A stretch of DNA of 64,000 nt from Cokeromyces recurvatus (Eukaryota > Mucoromycota > Mucoromycetes > Mucorales > Mucoraceae), in the NCBI RefSeq assembly GCF_025118155.1, contig NW_026251390.1:124001-188000 (forward strand), written 5' to 3'. Below are positions 46,341 through 60,547 of this stretch, one piece after another (the first letter of the stretch is position 1; each line of letters opens with the position of its first letter). Under the pieces are notes generated by a model. That model was given only the letters and a program-made list of their open reading frames with translations, did no database searches and had not been told where the DNA came from. Both the position numbers and the translations under genes were made by a program.

Positions 46341-46796
46341 GCCAAAATGGAATGAACTTGTTCAAACTCATCAAGACAAAACAACTTTTGGTAGACTTAA
46401 TTGCGATAGTTGGAAAACATACTGTAAAGAAAAAGGTATCATGCGTTTTCCTACTCTTCAAGCAAATATAAATGGTAAAGAATGGAAGGAATATACAGGC
46501 GACTTTTCCACGAAAAGTGTAGAAAAGTTTATTCAAGAGAATCAATTGAAACGAAATCCAACTGGTGAAAGTGTAGAATTAACCAAACTCGAAGAATTAA
46601 AAGAGATCATTGAAAGTAAAGAACCTTGGTTTGTTAAGTTTTATGCGCCTTGGTGTGGACATTGTAAGCATTTGGCACCTACTTGGACTAAAATGGCTAA
46701 ACAGCTTAAGGATAAGGTGAACGTAGGCGAAGTAAATTGTGACGAACATCGAGGTAAATATAAATATACTTAATCATATGTAAGCCCTATAATACT

Positions 46797-46829
<33 letters not shown>

Positions 46830-47938
46830 TAGACATATGTCGAGAATTTAAAATTGCTGGTTTGCCCACGCTTAACTATTTTATTCACGGAGCCTCTCTG
46901 AAATTTACAGGGGAAAGAAAACTTGAAAAATTAATGGATTATGCCATTAAAATGTCTGGATCACCTGTACTTCCTGTTGAAACAGATAATGAATTGGAAA
47001 AGATACTTAAATTACACGATGTAAATCTGGTCTACGTTCAAAGTCCTGATGATGAAAATAGTCAGCTCTCTTTATTAGAACAATTAGCACCTTCCTTTAT
47101 GGAAGAGATTCCTTTCTATACAACCCATGATCCTAAGACAGCACATCGATTTAATTTACAAAAATCTGATCTTCCTGCTGCAGTTATCGTTAAAGACGGT
47201 ACATATCAAGTCTACAGTGAAAAGAGTGTCAATAACATCTCTCCTTGGATTTATCAAGAACGTCATCCTCTTGTTACGCGTATTTTACCCCATAATTCGA
47301 ATCGTATCTTAAAGGGTGACCAAGTTGTAGTCCTTGGTATTACAAACCCTGATGATACAGAGTCAGAAATCAAACTACGTGAACTGGCCACGATGTATAG
47401 GGATAAGCATGGTGGAAAAGATATTATGTTTGCACAATTAGATGGTAAACGATGGGGTCATTATGTCTCTAGTGCATATGGTATTCAAAGTAACAAAATG
47501 CCCGCCCTAATTGTATTGGATCCAAAGAATGACATGTATTATGATCATGACTCAGATAAAAAGAAATTTAGCTTTAGTAAACCAGAAACAGTGTTAGCCT
47601 CGATTGCTACTCTTAGTGCTCTAAAGGGTATATCTACAGCACCTTCAAAAACGATGACTATGATTGAGAAGATCTTTATTTTCTTTGGTGATCATTGGAT
47701 TATGATGACGACTGTTCTTTTCGGTTTATTTGGTGTTCTCTTTTGGTTATTAACCAAGGATGAGCCTACACCTATTAGTCGAGAACAAATGAAAGAGATT
47801 GCAAAGAAGGAAATTGCTGAAAGAAAGAAAGAGAAAGAAAAGGATATTATGATTGATGAAAAGATAGAAAAGAAAGATGACCTTACATCTGAGCCAAAGT
47901 TAGTCGAACGAAAGACTATGATTATTGATAATAAATAA
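45995..47938 (+). CDS. Membrane-anchored protein disulfide isomerase-like protein (TMX type)
   Basis: ER oxidoreductase, 562 residues from four exons (45995-46116, 46189-46235, 46340-46753, 46833-47938). A cleavable signal peptide (1-22, MVQILTLVAITALATLQHSA) precedes two thioredoxin domains. The first has a non-canonical CSNC site at 50-53 and the second the standard WCGHC (C162, C165) followed by KHLAPTW and a cis-Pro GLPTL. Two further thioredoxin-like regions lack Cys pairs. A single TM lies at about 480-500, then a Lys/Glu-rich cytosolic tail of ~60 residues. This topology resembles fungal and animal TMX3-type enzymes. The tail has no clear KKxx ending (it ends IIDNK). The catalytic role of the first site is doubtful. 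Confidence 0.9.
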
Positions 47939-48464
47939 AAAAATGATGTAAATATATTTAAAAAAATAAATCATGATCATTCTGAAATTTAAAACTTTAT
48001 TTATAGGGAAAAGATAAAATACCCTTTAAAGAATTCTATTCTTATTTACTGTTAGTTTATTTTTATAAAGAGCAGCGTTATCTATAAAGGGAAAAAAGCA
48101 GTGGCGATAGCATGAAGAGGTTTCTTGTTAGATGAATTACTATTTACGACAAAGTACACGTTCTTTTCCCTTTTTATTTATTTATTTATTTCATGTTGAG
48201 TTTTATTTATATTATTGTTTAAGTAAGAATTTATTACAAAGACAGTAAATGGTTTTACCTGGTAAAGAAGAAGGGAATTTGAATATAAACAACAAACAAG
48301 TTTCTTTTAAATATGTCTATTAATAGGTTTCTTTATATTTGCATATATATTATATCTACTATCCTGTAAAGAATATATACATTTGGCCTTTTTTTTTTTC
48401 AAAGTAGTAATTTTATGCATAAATGATATAAAGAACATAGTTTCTTCTCTCTTCTCTCTCCCTT

Positions 48465-48511
<47 letters not shown>

Positions 48512-48626
48512 GAATGTATATATTCCTTTATATTATAATATAATTCTCTTGATAAGATACAATAAATTCTCTGTTTCTTTTTCTTTTCTTTTTTTTTCGG
48601 TTGACCTTTTTATTATATTCAATATT
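47939..48626. other. Convergent spacer with (TAA)n microsatellite
   Basis: 688 bp between the convergent PDI and coiled-coil genes. It contains (TAA)15 at 48466-48510 and AT-rich UTR-like sequence. Confidence 0.6.
48466..48510. repeat. (TAA)15 trinucleotide microsatellite
   Basis: 45 nt of perfect TAA repeats. Confidence 0.95.
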
Positions 48627-49574
48627 TTATAGTTTGTTAGTAATATCATTAGCAGAATGTAATACTGACTTAGTTATGGGTGATAACGTAGTAGTAGCAG
48701 GTATATGACTTAAACTTGTATCAATAGGCGGAAGAATAGGCTTTTCTGAACAAGGGGATGGATAAGACGAAGGTTGTTGTTCATTGTAACAGGTCGTCTT
48801 TATTGTTGGCTGTGGTAGAGTCCGTTGTCTTTTATTTAGATGTTGAAGAGTTTGTCGGGAGGTTGATGAGGAGGATGTTCTTTGAATTTTAGCCTTAAGA
48901 GCTTCTATGACTCTATTATGAGTCAGTGTCTTATTCTCCTCATGACTAGTAGATATAGATGTATGATTTCGTTTCTTTAATGTATCCGATGTAGAATTAT
49001 TAGGTGAAATAGGTGTAGTTAGTTGCTGAAAGGAAGTAATAGGTAATAAATAGGAACGTGATAAAGGAGGATACCATACTGAATAAGGAGTTGGTGAAGA
49101 CAATAGTGTATTCTTTGTAATACATGCTGTAGCTGGCTGTTGTACAGGAACATTCATATTATCATGACTAGAAGAAGGGAAAGGAACTAATGTATAAGGC
49201 ACTTGCTGCCCTACTAATTTTGATCGTTCTTTCATTAATTCTATATCTAAATATCTTGAATGAATTCGAGCTTGTTCAATCTTTAAAATATCTTCAGCAG
49301 CTTGTTTCTTTTTTTCATTATATCATAAAAAGAAAAAAAAAATTTAGTTTAATTAAATTAATAAAAAAATATATACATATATGTGTATGTATTCCTTTAC
49401 TCTATCCTCTTCTATTTTAGCTGATAGAATATGTTTTAATAACTCATTATTAGTTGAATAATATTTTTCAATTATTTCTTTAATGGATATATCGTTAGTA
49501 GTAGTAGGTATAGGCCATTGGAAAATGGAAGAATTCTTAATAGTTGAATGATGATGACCTTTACTAGCAGTCAT
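48627..49574 (-). CDS. Uncharacterised Ser/Thr/Pro-rich protein with N-terminal coiled coil
   Basis: Two exons (49574-49401, 49307-48627) join in frame to 284 residues. Residues about 25-95 are a predicted amphipathic helix, EIIEKYYSTNNELLKHILSA then KQAAEDILKIEQARIHSRYL, running across the splice junction. The remaining ~190 residues are disordered-looking (Ser, Thr, Pro, Gln) with basic patches such as LKKRNH and LNKRQR that could be nuclear signals. No enzyme motif or zinc ligand is seen. The layout resembles a transcription or chromatin cofactor, but I do not recognise the family. The acceptor used is A-rich (AAAAAAAG). Confidence 0.6.
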
Positions 49575-49663
49575 ATTTACATATACATATATACAAATAA
49601 ATAAGGCTTAGATGATATAAATAAAGGAAAGGAAAGAGAGAGAGAGAAAAGAGAAAAGAAAAG

Positions 49664-49707
<44 letters not shown>

Positions 49708-51226
49708 AGAGAGAGAGAGATAAAGTATTGAAATACGTTATATGTGTGTTGTATAAAATATTTTTTTTTTTTAAAAAAAAAAAAAAGCTTAATTTTATAA
49801 CTCATCAGAGATGGATCGGCGTTTTTTGTTAATGGAAATAAAAAGCCCATAAATATTAGTATACACATTACACAAATAATAAGTATTTCTAGTAAATGAT
49901 CAAGTAGTAATCCTTCTGAGTCTAGATGTTAATGCAATCAATCTATTATGTAGTAAACTGATTTCTATTTTTTTTTCTTTCTCTTTTTTGTACCGGGAAT
50001 AAATACAACGTCTTATTTTATTTTTAGTAAATTATATTTATAGGATTTTGTGAATGAACTTTTTTTTTTTTTTTTCTTTTTTTGCAGCCCGATTTTTTTC
50101 TTTTTTATTTCATGACCAAAAAAATATCTGTATTTCTTAAGACTTTCTTCACGTGAGCCATCATGTCAGAGCTTTTTTTTTTTTACTTTTATTTTATTTT
50201 GTTTTAGTTCTTCTCCCTTCTATTAACACGAGTAAATCTTAAATTCACTCAACGTATCTTTATGATTTTAAATGTATAATACCATAATCTCTAAGTTATC
50301 AGAACTCATGATGGTTCAGTCTGATAAACTAGACGCAAACCTTTATGATAGTGTATAAACAGAATAGATACTACATGACTATCCTGACACTAAAGAGAAA
50401 GAATAGAATGAAGAAAAAAAGATAATCAATTCTTAAAACTGATAATGACTTTAAGCCAATTTCTGAATCGATATCGACAAAAGTTTTTTTTTAGAATTAA
50501 ACCAAAAAGTTCTGATGCATTTAAAGTATTATTTGTATACGTTCACCTTCAGAATAGTAGCACTAAACTTTTCTACAAAACGCCTGTAAATATAAAGCAT
50601 ACAAACATTGCAACCATAACAAATCACCATATCGTACTTATTATACTCTAGTACAAACACAAGTGATGCTAGACTCTATTATTTGCAAAATCTAATTTCT
50701 ATTTTTTTTTTCTTTTCTTATTCAATTAGATGCTTGGGGAAGAGGAACGTGGCTTAAAACTATTTTCAAATGTCTATAATGGAATGTAAGGTATCAAAGT
50801 ATTCAAACGTTTCCTACCTTTTTTAAATAATAACATTTAGCAAACTAAAGTTTTTGCAGCCTCTAAGAACAGTATAGATTTATAAATACTCTTTTTTTTT
50901 CAAATTTTGTTTCTATTCGATATATAAATATATGTATATGTATATGTATATGTATACGGACTTGGATATTATCCTCAATAAGGAGTCCATACCTTTGAAT
51001 GTAAAAAGTCGAGTTATTAGAGATTTAAATTTAGGACATAAATCAAAGGTAAATTTATTTATGTATTATAATATATACAAAAATAATGCTATCTTGTATT
51101 AGGCCAAAAAATAAAATAAGAAGCAAGCATTTAGTACTATCATACGTAAAAAATATATATATACATAACATTAATTTTAATATAAACATTGCTTCAACTT
51201 GTGCCAGTATTCATATTCTGATCTCT

Positions 51227-51270
<44 letters not shown>

Positions 51271-53486
51271 TCTTTATATCAAATAATGAAAGTATCTCCT
51301 GTACAAAATTAATTTATAGTTTACCAAAAGAAATGGCAGTAAACCTTTTTTCCCCTGTCATTTATATTGTAACACAAAAATAAAAATAAAAAGTAGTAGA
51401 TCTATCCAATTTAAAGAACATCTTGCTTGGTAATAAATGAAAAGCTTCGACTTTAGGATTTTTGGAATAAATCACTCTTACAATATGTAATGAAGAGATA
51501 CCTAAGTTTGTTTCTTCAAAGTATTAATTTTAAAGATAAAAAAAAAATAGAGCAGAATTACTTGAAAGATATTGGATTCACAGATAAAGAATCTCAACTT
51601 GAATAATCATATATGTATATATGTGTATATATGTACGTATGTATGTATATTAGATTTTAGTCAATTTGCTTTTTATCCTAGACACTACTGTATATTTATA
51701 ACTTTGCATGAAACTAACAACCTATAATAGACGATCAAGTAGTGACCTAAATAAATATGATGATAACTTCTATTGGAACCCCCTTTTTTTTTGTGCATAG
51801 TTCACCTATCATTTTGATAAGGTAATAAATGTTTTTTTTTTCATAGTGAACATTACATAGTTAAATGCTATTATTTAAGGGGGGTTATACCGTCTACGCT
51901 AAATATGAATAAGAGCTTATACATTCATTGTTAACTATGGTAGATAGTATTATCATCACTCATGTTTATAATAGTAATTGCAGATGCAAATTACATTGAT
52001 CTGGGTTAAAGAGGGGGAGGAGGTAGATATCATTAGAGATTATGTTTGCATTTATCAAAATTTTATTTGCGTGTTCAGGTTATGCATGTTTAATGATATT
52101 AAGACTATTTACCACATTGGTTCTCAACTAAAGACTGTAATTTATCCAATCTCTACATTTTTTTTCCTTTGACCCTTTAGATATAGAATTAATAATTCTA
52201 TGCAATACATTAATCGCGGCTGTAAGCTGTGTTCTTTTTTTATACCATCTTTGACCTTGAACTTTTTTTTTTTTTTTTTTCTTTTTAGGATTTAAAAACA
52301 GCGAATACGGAGGAACATACCCACATTTTATTATCAGTATTGATTTTAATGGCCTTATTGATAAAAGTATTACTCATTACCAGATAATGGTCTAAAGATG
52401 ACTTATATAAGACGGTTATTTTAGAGCACCTGTATTTCTTACCCTACATTTCAAGTAATAAGCATCTAAAAGAAGTATCCATAATTCCCATTAATAAACT
52501 CTAAAATTGTTCCTACTCTGGTAACGGTGATGACTACTATTAAAAAACATAATCATGTGTGTTTCTTTCTTCTTTAATATATATATATTTTAGATTTATG
52601 CAACATCAAGTCAATGGCTATTCTCCCTCCTCATAGATAACGTCAAGAATAGAAACTAATGTACGTCTGTTAGTCAGGGGAGGACGTTTGTCATTGTTGG
52701 CATTCCAGTTTTTTTTTTTTTTTTTTAAGGGTACAAAACTGCGACAAAAGACACATGTTGAAGTTAGCTTGCTTTGTCAATAGAAACACATATCTGACAA
52801 CTAACTCATCGCTTGCTATTCCAAAACTTTCTTTCTTCTTGCTTGGCTACTGTTTTGTTCTGTATATATATATATTTGTATGATGTGTGGTTACAGTTTA
52901 TAAGATCTTACTTTCAATAATTGATTATTATTAGAACATAATAAAGACAGTAGAAGGTTTGTAATTATTTATTTATACACGACTATTATTATACAGCACT
53001 ATCATAATATATACACGAATAAATAGCCTATCAATAATTTTTTTTTTATATTAATCTACTATCTTGTTGTAGTTTTATATGCTTATTATATAAGATGAAT
53101 GATATGTGTTCAACTATAGATACCTTGGGAAGAGGAAAGGTACCTTTCCATCCAAGGTCGGGTTCCATATATAAATAAATGTTCCACAGAAAAGATGCAA
53201 ATACATGCATTTCTTTTTGTTCAAGTGAAATTAAACCATTTAATTATATGAAATTTAATTTTTTTTTTTTTTTAAAAAAATTCATTTCATGAAATTTTGA
53301 TAACAAAACGTTACTATTACGAAAGAAAAAAAAAATTGTTTCAGTCAAATAAACATATGATTTTTTTTTTGTTCATTTGCATTTCAAATGATAAAAAATT
53401 ATTTAATGATGAATATGCTTTATGTAAACTAATGTATTAAATACAAAAAAAAAAGAAGAGAGTACGACAACATGATTTTAAATAAC
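49575..53486. other. Long intergenic region with A-tracts and possible coding relics
   Basis: 3.9 kb. It has A41 at 49664-49704, A39 at 51230-51268 and many T runs. Three short stretches read like decayed exons on the plus strand (about 50731-50787, 50959-51048, 51484-51609), and another follows a good acceptor at about 52290-52388. No complete gene can be assembled. Confidence 0.45.
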
Positions 53487-54472
<986 letters not shown>

Positions 54473-55167
54473 TTTGAATTATAAGTTATTACGTGAAGAA
54501 GAAAAGAAAAAAAAAAAAAGAAAAGAAGAAGAAAAAAAAAGACAAGTATATTTAATCTTCTCTCTCGAGTTACCAGAGAATTGCTTGAAAATCACGTCAC
54601 GAAAAAACGGGGTTTTATTTTTTTCAAGAATATTTGAAATGGCGGTTAAAATTAGATGAAACCTAAAATAAAGAGAGAAAATAAAAAATACAGGAAAAAA
54701 AAAGGGTAACTCAAAGTTGTTCAAAAAAAAAAAAAAAAGTGATTTTACATCAACTACAACTTGAATCATATTGTACTACAAAAGAAGAATTAAATACTTT
54801 TATAAAGAAAAGCTTGATAACATTTCTTATAACTACTCTTTTAATGAAACTACTGAATTTTAAAATTCTACAATAATGAAAAAAAAAATTGGTTCTATTG
54901 ATAAGATCAGATTATAATCAATTTATTTTCGTTTATTTATATAAAGAATAAAAAAGAAAAAAAGAAATATTAAAAAAAAAGGAGAAAAAAAAAAAAGGGA
55001 AACAGCCACCAAAGAAATGCCTATGAGAATTTTTTTTTTTTTTAAAAAAAACCCAAAAGTCTGTGTGTTTGCCTTTTGTTTTATTTATTTATTTTTTTGT
55101 ACCCATTGTTTATGCTGTGTATAGTAAATGTGGCAAAATATTTTTGAGTGGTTTCTGACCTTGCCTT

Positions 55168-55201
<34 letters not shown>

Positions 55202-55587
55202 AAGAATGAAAAAATCTGCCCTGAATATATTATAAAAGACAAAAAAAAAGTCTATCCTGTTGTGATTGTATAAATCTCGCTCGTTTTATATATCAGTTGT
55301 GATTTTTTATACATTATTTTCACGTCATAAAAAACAAGTGATATATGTGTACAACTGTAACTTATTATAAATCAAGTCAAAAAGAAGATCATCGACCCGT
55401 TGTTCTAGCTTTTCTTTAAATTATGCTTATTAAATCAAAAAAAAAAAATCTATAATATGCATATATATTTTTAAATAAATATATAAAGAAAGCTATTTAT
55501 TGATTGATTGATTATAATAAAAGCCAAAAAAGAAAAGAAAGAAAAGTTATATTATGTACAGACTATAATAATAAAGTATTTATGATG
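54473..55587. other. Spacer upstream of TPI, downstream of C2H2 gene
   Basis: 1.1 kb rich in A and T tracts (for example 54724-54738 and 55147-55197). Presumed TPI promoter plus 3' UTR of the C2H2 gene. No gene seen. Confidence 0.5.
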
Positions 55588-56411
55588 TCAATATTCTCGG
55601 GAAGTTAGACATTTTAAAGAAGCAAAATAAAAAGAAGACGATAAATGACGAAATCTTCTGAAACCTTCTAATGCTTCGAATTCATCTTTTGTTAAATTCA
55701 GGACACCACTTTTGACTGTATCAGAAGAAGAAGGAGAAATTGGCGGATTACAAAGATCAGCAATAGATAACCTTCGTTGGTGCCAATGATCTCTTTTTTG
55801 CTTTTTAACGGGCGATATTTGAGTATTGATTAGTTCTTCTTCATCCGAAAAAGAAGAGGAAGAGGAAGAGGAGGAAGAAACGGATGGATAAAGTCCTGAT
55901 GATGATATTAATTCTTTTGGAACGGTCTCCTTTATTTCTTTATTATTATTTTTTGACGTCTGTGTTCTAGTAGATCGACTTTTTTCTTTTCGATAATATT
56001 CTTTTGCAGCATTTGAAATAACTTGATAATTATGATTTCGATGTGTTTGAGTATGTTGCATCATATTATCATATCTACTAAATGCTTTATTACATTCAGG
56101 AACTATGCACTTGAATGGTTTCTAATTCAAACAAAATAAATGTTATATATGTATATACACATATTTATTAGTATATGTAATGTAATGTAAGGTATGCTTA
56201 ATCTATATTACTTCTCCTGTATGTTTTCTATTTTTTTTTTTATTAATAAAAATGTTAATTTTGTCAATATTAAACTTTATATGTATGTGTTATGTAGGTA
56301 CCTAGAATGACGTGCTAAATGTTCACTTCTAGTAAAGACCATATTACAGTCTGCATAGCCTGTACATTGAAAAAGTTTAGATTTTGGATTTCTTGAACGC
56401 TTTTGTTGCAT
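55588..56411 (-). CDS. C2H2 zinc-finger transcription factor
   Basis: Three exons (56411-56302, 56227-56212, 56121-55588) encode 219 residues. Exon 2 is only 16 nt and carries the HTGE linker. Two adjacent fingers sit at the N-terminus: [20 protein letters not shown] then RH-x3-H, the linker KHTGEKPFKC, then [20 protein letters not shown]. The Arg-Ser-Glu-His and Arg-Tyr-Asp-Asn helix positions suggest G/C-rich target DNA, as in fungal Msn/Mig-like fingers (inference). The rest has a poly-Ser acidic run, a basic patch [14 protein letters not shown] and a conserved-looking [10 protein letters not shown] motif. The start was set at the Met before the basic run; the upstream frame is poly-Phe noise. 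Confidence 0.85.
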
Positions 56412-57110
56412 TATAAGAGAAGATGAAATAAGAGATAAAAGAGAGATAAAAAAAAATAAAGACCAAAGAAAAAAATATATATGTATAAAAAGGAAAAAAA
56501 AAAAAAAAAAAAAAAAAAAAGAAAAGAAAAAAAAACAAAAATAAATTAAAGAATTATACATACATGCATATATATATATGTGTGTGTGTGTAAGTGTATA
56601 TGTGTGTATATATACATTTACATATACATTTTTACATATACAAAACTATATACATATATACAAATATATGTATATATATATATATGTATATACATGTATA
56701 TATAACAACAAATCTATATTTATATATTACAAACAATAATAATAAAAAACGCCTTCTTTTCTAAAATAAGCAGCACATGCACACAAAAGAATATAAAAAG
56801 GAGAATTCAAATATGTGTAATTTTTCCTTTTTATTTATTTATTATAAAAGTATTTAAAGGAGAAAAAAAAAGGTTATAGGTTATAATAGTAGTAAATAGT
56901 AGTGGCAATTGTTACTGTTATTGTCATTGTAGCAGTAATAATTAGAGTAGTTAAAAGTAACATGTATGCATTTATACACATATAAATAAATCGTCCAGGC
57001 ACAAAACCACTTTTTTTTTATATATATTTGTATTTGTATATAAAAGTGCATAAGCTGTAAATTAAATAAAATAATATATACATCATCGTCATCATAGCGG
57101 GCATAATTTA
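56412..57110. other. Spacer rich in (TA)n/(TG)n
   Basis: Alternating TATA, TGTG and ACAT sequence (56570-56720) between the C2H2 and MAF1 genes. Nothing else supported. Confidence 0.5.
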
Positions 57111-58184
57111 TTAATCCAAATCATCCATTAAAAAGTCATCGTGATAGCGCCTATTATTTATATATCGTGTTTATTATATTGCATCTCCTTTTTCTCCTTT
57201 TTTCTTTACCTTGAATTTATATTATCATCATCAATAGCATCAATACCTTCTTCTTCTATTGCTTCTGCTGTAGGTCCATTTAAACTAGTAATGATGGATT
57301 TTTAGTTATATTCAAGAATTTATTTATTTATTTATTTTTTTTGTTACCTTTCACTTTTAATAGAAAAGAATATCATTCGTTTTAATTTTCGATTAAAAAA
57401 GAAATAATTCACTGACCAACTTTATAATAGATAAAGAAATAAGAGTGTGTTAATAAATGAATTCCTTTTCCTTAAGAAAAAGAAAAAAAAAAGACTTCTT
57501 TACAGATATCCTTCTTCTTCATTCATAGGATCATCATCAACGTCAGGTGTATAAGTATATACATCACATTCGTTTAATTGTACAATCTCATCCAACACAT
57601 CCCATAATCTATTTTTTTTTTTTATTTTATTTTATTCCTTGAGTCTATATACCATTTTTTTTATATAGAGAATAGACTTACCTGTATTTATTCACTATCA
57701 CATCATTACCCAAATTAAATAAAGTTGTATTAACAGAATTCATAACCATTTCAAAAGAAGGTAACTTTAAGAACTGGTCAGGTCTAACGTCTTCAAAGTC
57801 ATGTTCAGGAAAGGCAGCGTTCAGAGTAGCAAGTAAATAAAAAAATGTTTTACGTGGAGCAGACTCTGTTAAACGACCAAAAGGTGAAATAATTTGCAGG
57901 TCATCAGGTGAAATAGAACCAGGTGCAAGTAATTCTGTATTATATCTATTTTCAAGTGTCTTGAATAGTTTTTTATCTGTACCAGCTGATTTACCTAATT
58001 ATGTGTATATAACGATAAGACCATCATTATCCCTCCCCACACACACCCCAATTATGCATTTTTATAATATATAAATAGACTTACAAGAGTACGCTTCTAC
58101 TCTTCCTGTTAATACACATTCTGACGTTTCCCATAAGAATGCTGTATTTATTAGATCAAGTGAATCAACTTCAAGGAATTTCAT
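57111..58184 (-). CDS. MAF1: Maf1, repressor of RNA polymerase III
   Basis: Conserved negative regulator that binds Pol III under stress and nutrient limitation. Six exons (58184-58085, 57994-57682, 57608-57504, 57419-57348, 57284-57210, 57150-57111) encode 234 residues. Box A starts MKFLEVDSLDLINTAF and reaches VLTGRVEAYSCKSAGTDKKL, a family hallmark. Boxes B/C appear as SPFGRLTESAPRKTFFYLLA, then a short acidic spacer, LWSVNYFFFNRKLKRMIFFS and an acidic C-terminus DDFLMDDLD. The longer upstream frame adds a poly-aromatic stretch and was rejected in favour of the conserved MKFLE start. Splice phase at the WSVNYFF exon required the AAAG acceptor at 57420-57421. Size is smaller than yeast Maf1 (~395) because the mobile insert is short, as in animals and S. 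pombe. Confidence 0.94.
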
Positions 58185-59136
58185 ATCCGTTTTATTATTA
58201 TAAAGAAATAAAAGAAAAAGAGAAAAGTATTCTAGTATGAATGATTCCAATATTGTAGAAAAAAAAAAAGGGTGGTGGTGAAAGAATGTCGTGCAAATAT
58301 CTATGATTTTATTGGTCCATATTTTTAGTTTCGCTTGAACAACATATTAATTGTCCGACGACAATGGAAAGAAAAAAAAAAAAAAGATATTCTTAATGCA
58401 AACTACTCTATGTTTGAACTCAATTCAATTAGGGTAATTGAGTTCGTTGAATACAGGGCTGACTAAGTTAACATTTGTAGCTATCAATTGAAAGACATAG
58501 TGTTTTTATTTCTAAGATGAGATTATTACATAAATTAGAAAGTACATTGGATTAACAGTCCGAAAAAGCATAAACATTCTCTTTTAATTTATAATGCTTA
58601 TTATGAATATAATTAACTGACCCAAAAGAAAAAAAAGAAAAGAAAAGAAAAAAAAAAGCGGGATGGATATAGGAGAGGAGGAAATAAGCCTTTAAAATAC
58701 AAACGATAAAAGTAAATACCTTCTTATCATAGAAGAGATGGTTATGAATACTGGACTGAATATGTGAAACATGGTATAGATGCTGATTAACGGTTATTAT
58801 CTGCTACTGCGGCTGCATTATTATCCCCTTTTTATATCCTTGCTACTCCCATTACTTGTTGAACGATGAAATTCAATTTATTAGTGATTAGCTTGTTAGT
58901 AAAATCATGTTCATAATAAAGAATAACTTCGATTATGATTGAAAGATAAAGTCAAGTGTCAGCTTTTAATATATTAATCATGCATAATGGCAGTAGCAGC
59001 TTACTATAAGTTTTTAAAATCAGATAAGGGGAAGTGTAATCTATTACTATGGCAATAGATTGTGTTTTCACTTTAAAATCTCAAACATAAAATATCTAGT
59101 TTTTTTTTGTTTTTTTATTTTTTTATTTTTTTATTA
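58185..59136. other. Spacer with short inverted repeat and a possible coding relic
   Basis: Contains a perfect 10-bp inverted repeat (GAACTCAATT 58416-58425 with AATTGAGTTC 58436-58445). A short stretch at about 58716-58855 translates into protein-like sequence broken by stops. No complete gene. Confidence 0.45.
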
Positions 59137-60352
59137 TCATGCTTTTGGTGATAAAGAAGCTAATCTCATCTTCATTTTATCTATACGTTTTGATTTATTT
59201 TCATCTTTTTGACTCATTATGAATCCTCTTTTTATTCCTGATGGTTTAGTTTTATCAAATCTAAGTCTACTTAGAAGCAATTTACTATTAAATTCAAACC
59301 AAGCCTCTATATAACGATCCATATCCACTATTTCTTCTTTCTCATTTGATCGACTTCTTTCTGTCTTTGTTGATTTTAACTTGATTGGAATAATAGGTTC
59401 TGGAATACTTTGATCCACTTTTGACTCTTCACTTTTATCTATTCTTTTGTGATCATAATCAAAGTCAAAGACACTATCATCATCATCATCATCTCGATTC
59501 TCTTCTTCATCTAGGCTTGGTATCATGTCTCCTCTCCTTTTTCCTTTTGTTGAATGAAAGGGTAGAGTCGATTTAGACCTTGATTGAATACTAGGACTCA
59601 TCGATTTACGTTGTCTATTTTTTCTTTTTGGTTCTATTGATTTGAATTGTGATAAAAGCTCCTTTTTGGAACTCTTTTTTAAAGAAGAAGATTCAGAAGT
59701 AAGATTAGGATTATATCTAGATAATAAGGCCTTTGTATCACTTAGTGTTAAATGAAATGGTGTTAAAGAAGGTTCTTCAATTGTAATAGGTTGACTAGCA
59801 GAGGTGCCTTCATCCCTCGTATCGATGATCTCTTCATCATCTACTACCATAAATCCTAAGAATAGACCCCATTATAAAATTATTTACTGACTGGTCGCGC
59901 CTTTCACATTTCATTTTATATTATATTATATTATCTATCAAACCTTTCTTTCCTCCAGGCTTTTCAATGACTTTTACTTTAGACTCATAACTTTTTGTTT
60001 GTCTTTCAATCTTTGACCAAAAGGATTCAAATTGTCCTTTTTCATTCAAAACCCCTAAACCAATGATCGGTAATCGACATTGTTTTATTTGACGTGGCCA
60101 TAGCTGATATGCAAGTTTCATTATTCTTTGTATATCAGCGTCATTACTCATGTTCATGAACCATTCTGGGCCATGTAAAGGATGTTTTTCCAAATTGGTA
60201 ATAAAATTGACAAATGTACTGCATCGCGCTCTAACTTTAATATATCTAATTAATTTATGCTTTACCATTGGAAATGGATTGTCTTGCCAGTGATCCAATG
60301 CAAATTTTTCATATGCTTTGCATTCTTCTGATATTTCTGGTGAATCTATCAT
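59137..60352 (-). CDS. Uncharacterised basic protein, two exons
   Basis: Exons 60352-59944 and 59855-59137 join (GTTTGA donor, CTTAG acceptor) to 375 residues. The first ~130 residues look like a folded helical domain with FALDHWQDNPFPMVKHKLIR, LEKHPLHGPEWFMNMS and IKQCRLPIIGLGVLNEKGQF. The remainder is disordered, rich in Lys/Arg/Ser/Asp with a run of seven acids, and closes with a second ordered helix, YIEAWFEFNSKLLLSRLRFD, and a basic tail. The pattern suggests a nuclear nucleic-acid-associated protein, but no known family is recognised. The ATG chosen begins the conserved-looking part; an upstream in-frame extension is poly-Phe and rejected. Confidence 0.6.
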
Positions 60353-60547
60353 ATTATGTTTATGATCTTTATTATTCAGTATTATAAATATGTATGCATA
60401 TATATATATAAAGAAGAGAGAAAGAGAGAGAGAGAAGAAAAATGCATTCTTGATGAAAAAAAAAAAAAAAAAAAAAAAAAAATAAAGCGTGACTCTAAAT
60501 TTTCGAGAGATATAATGACATGTTTTATTTAAATGCATATAATCGTT

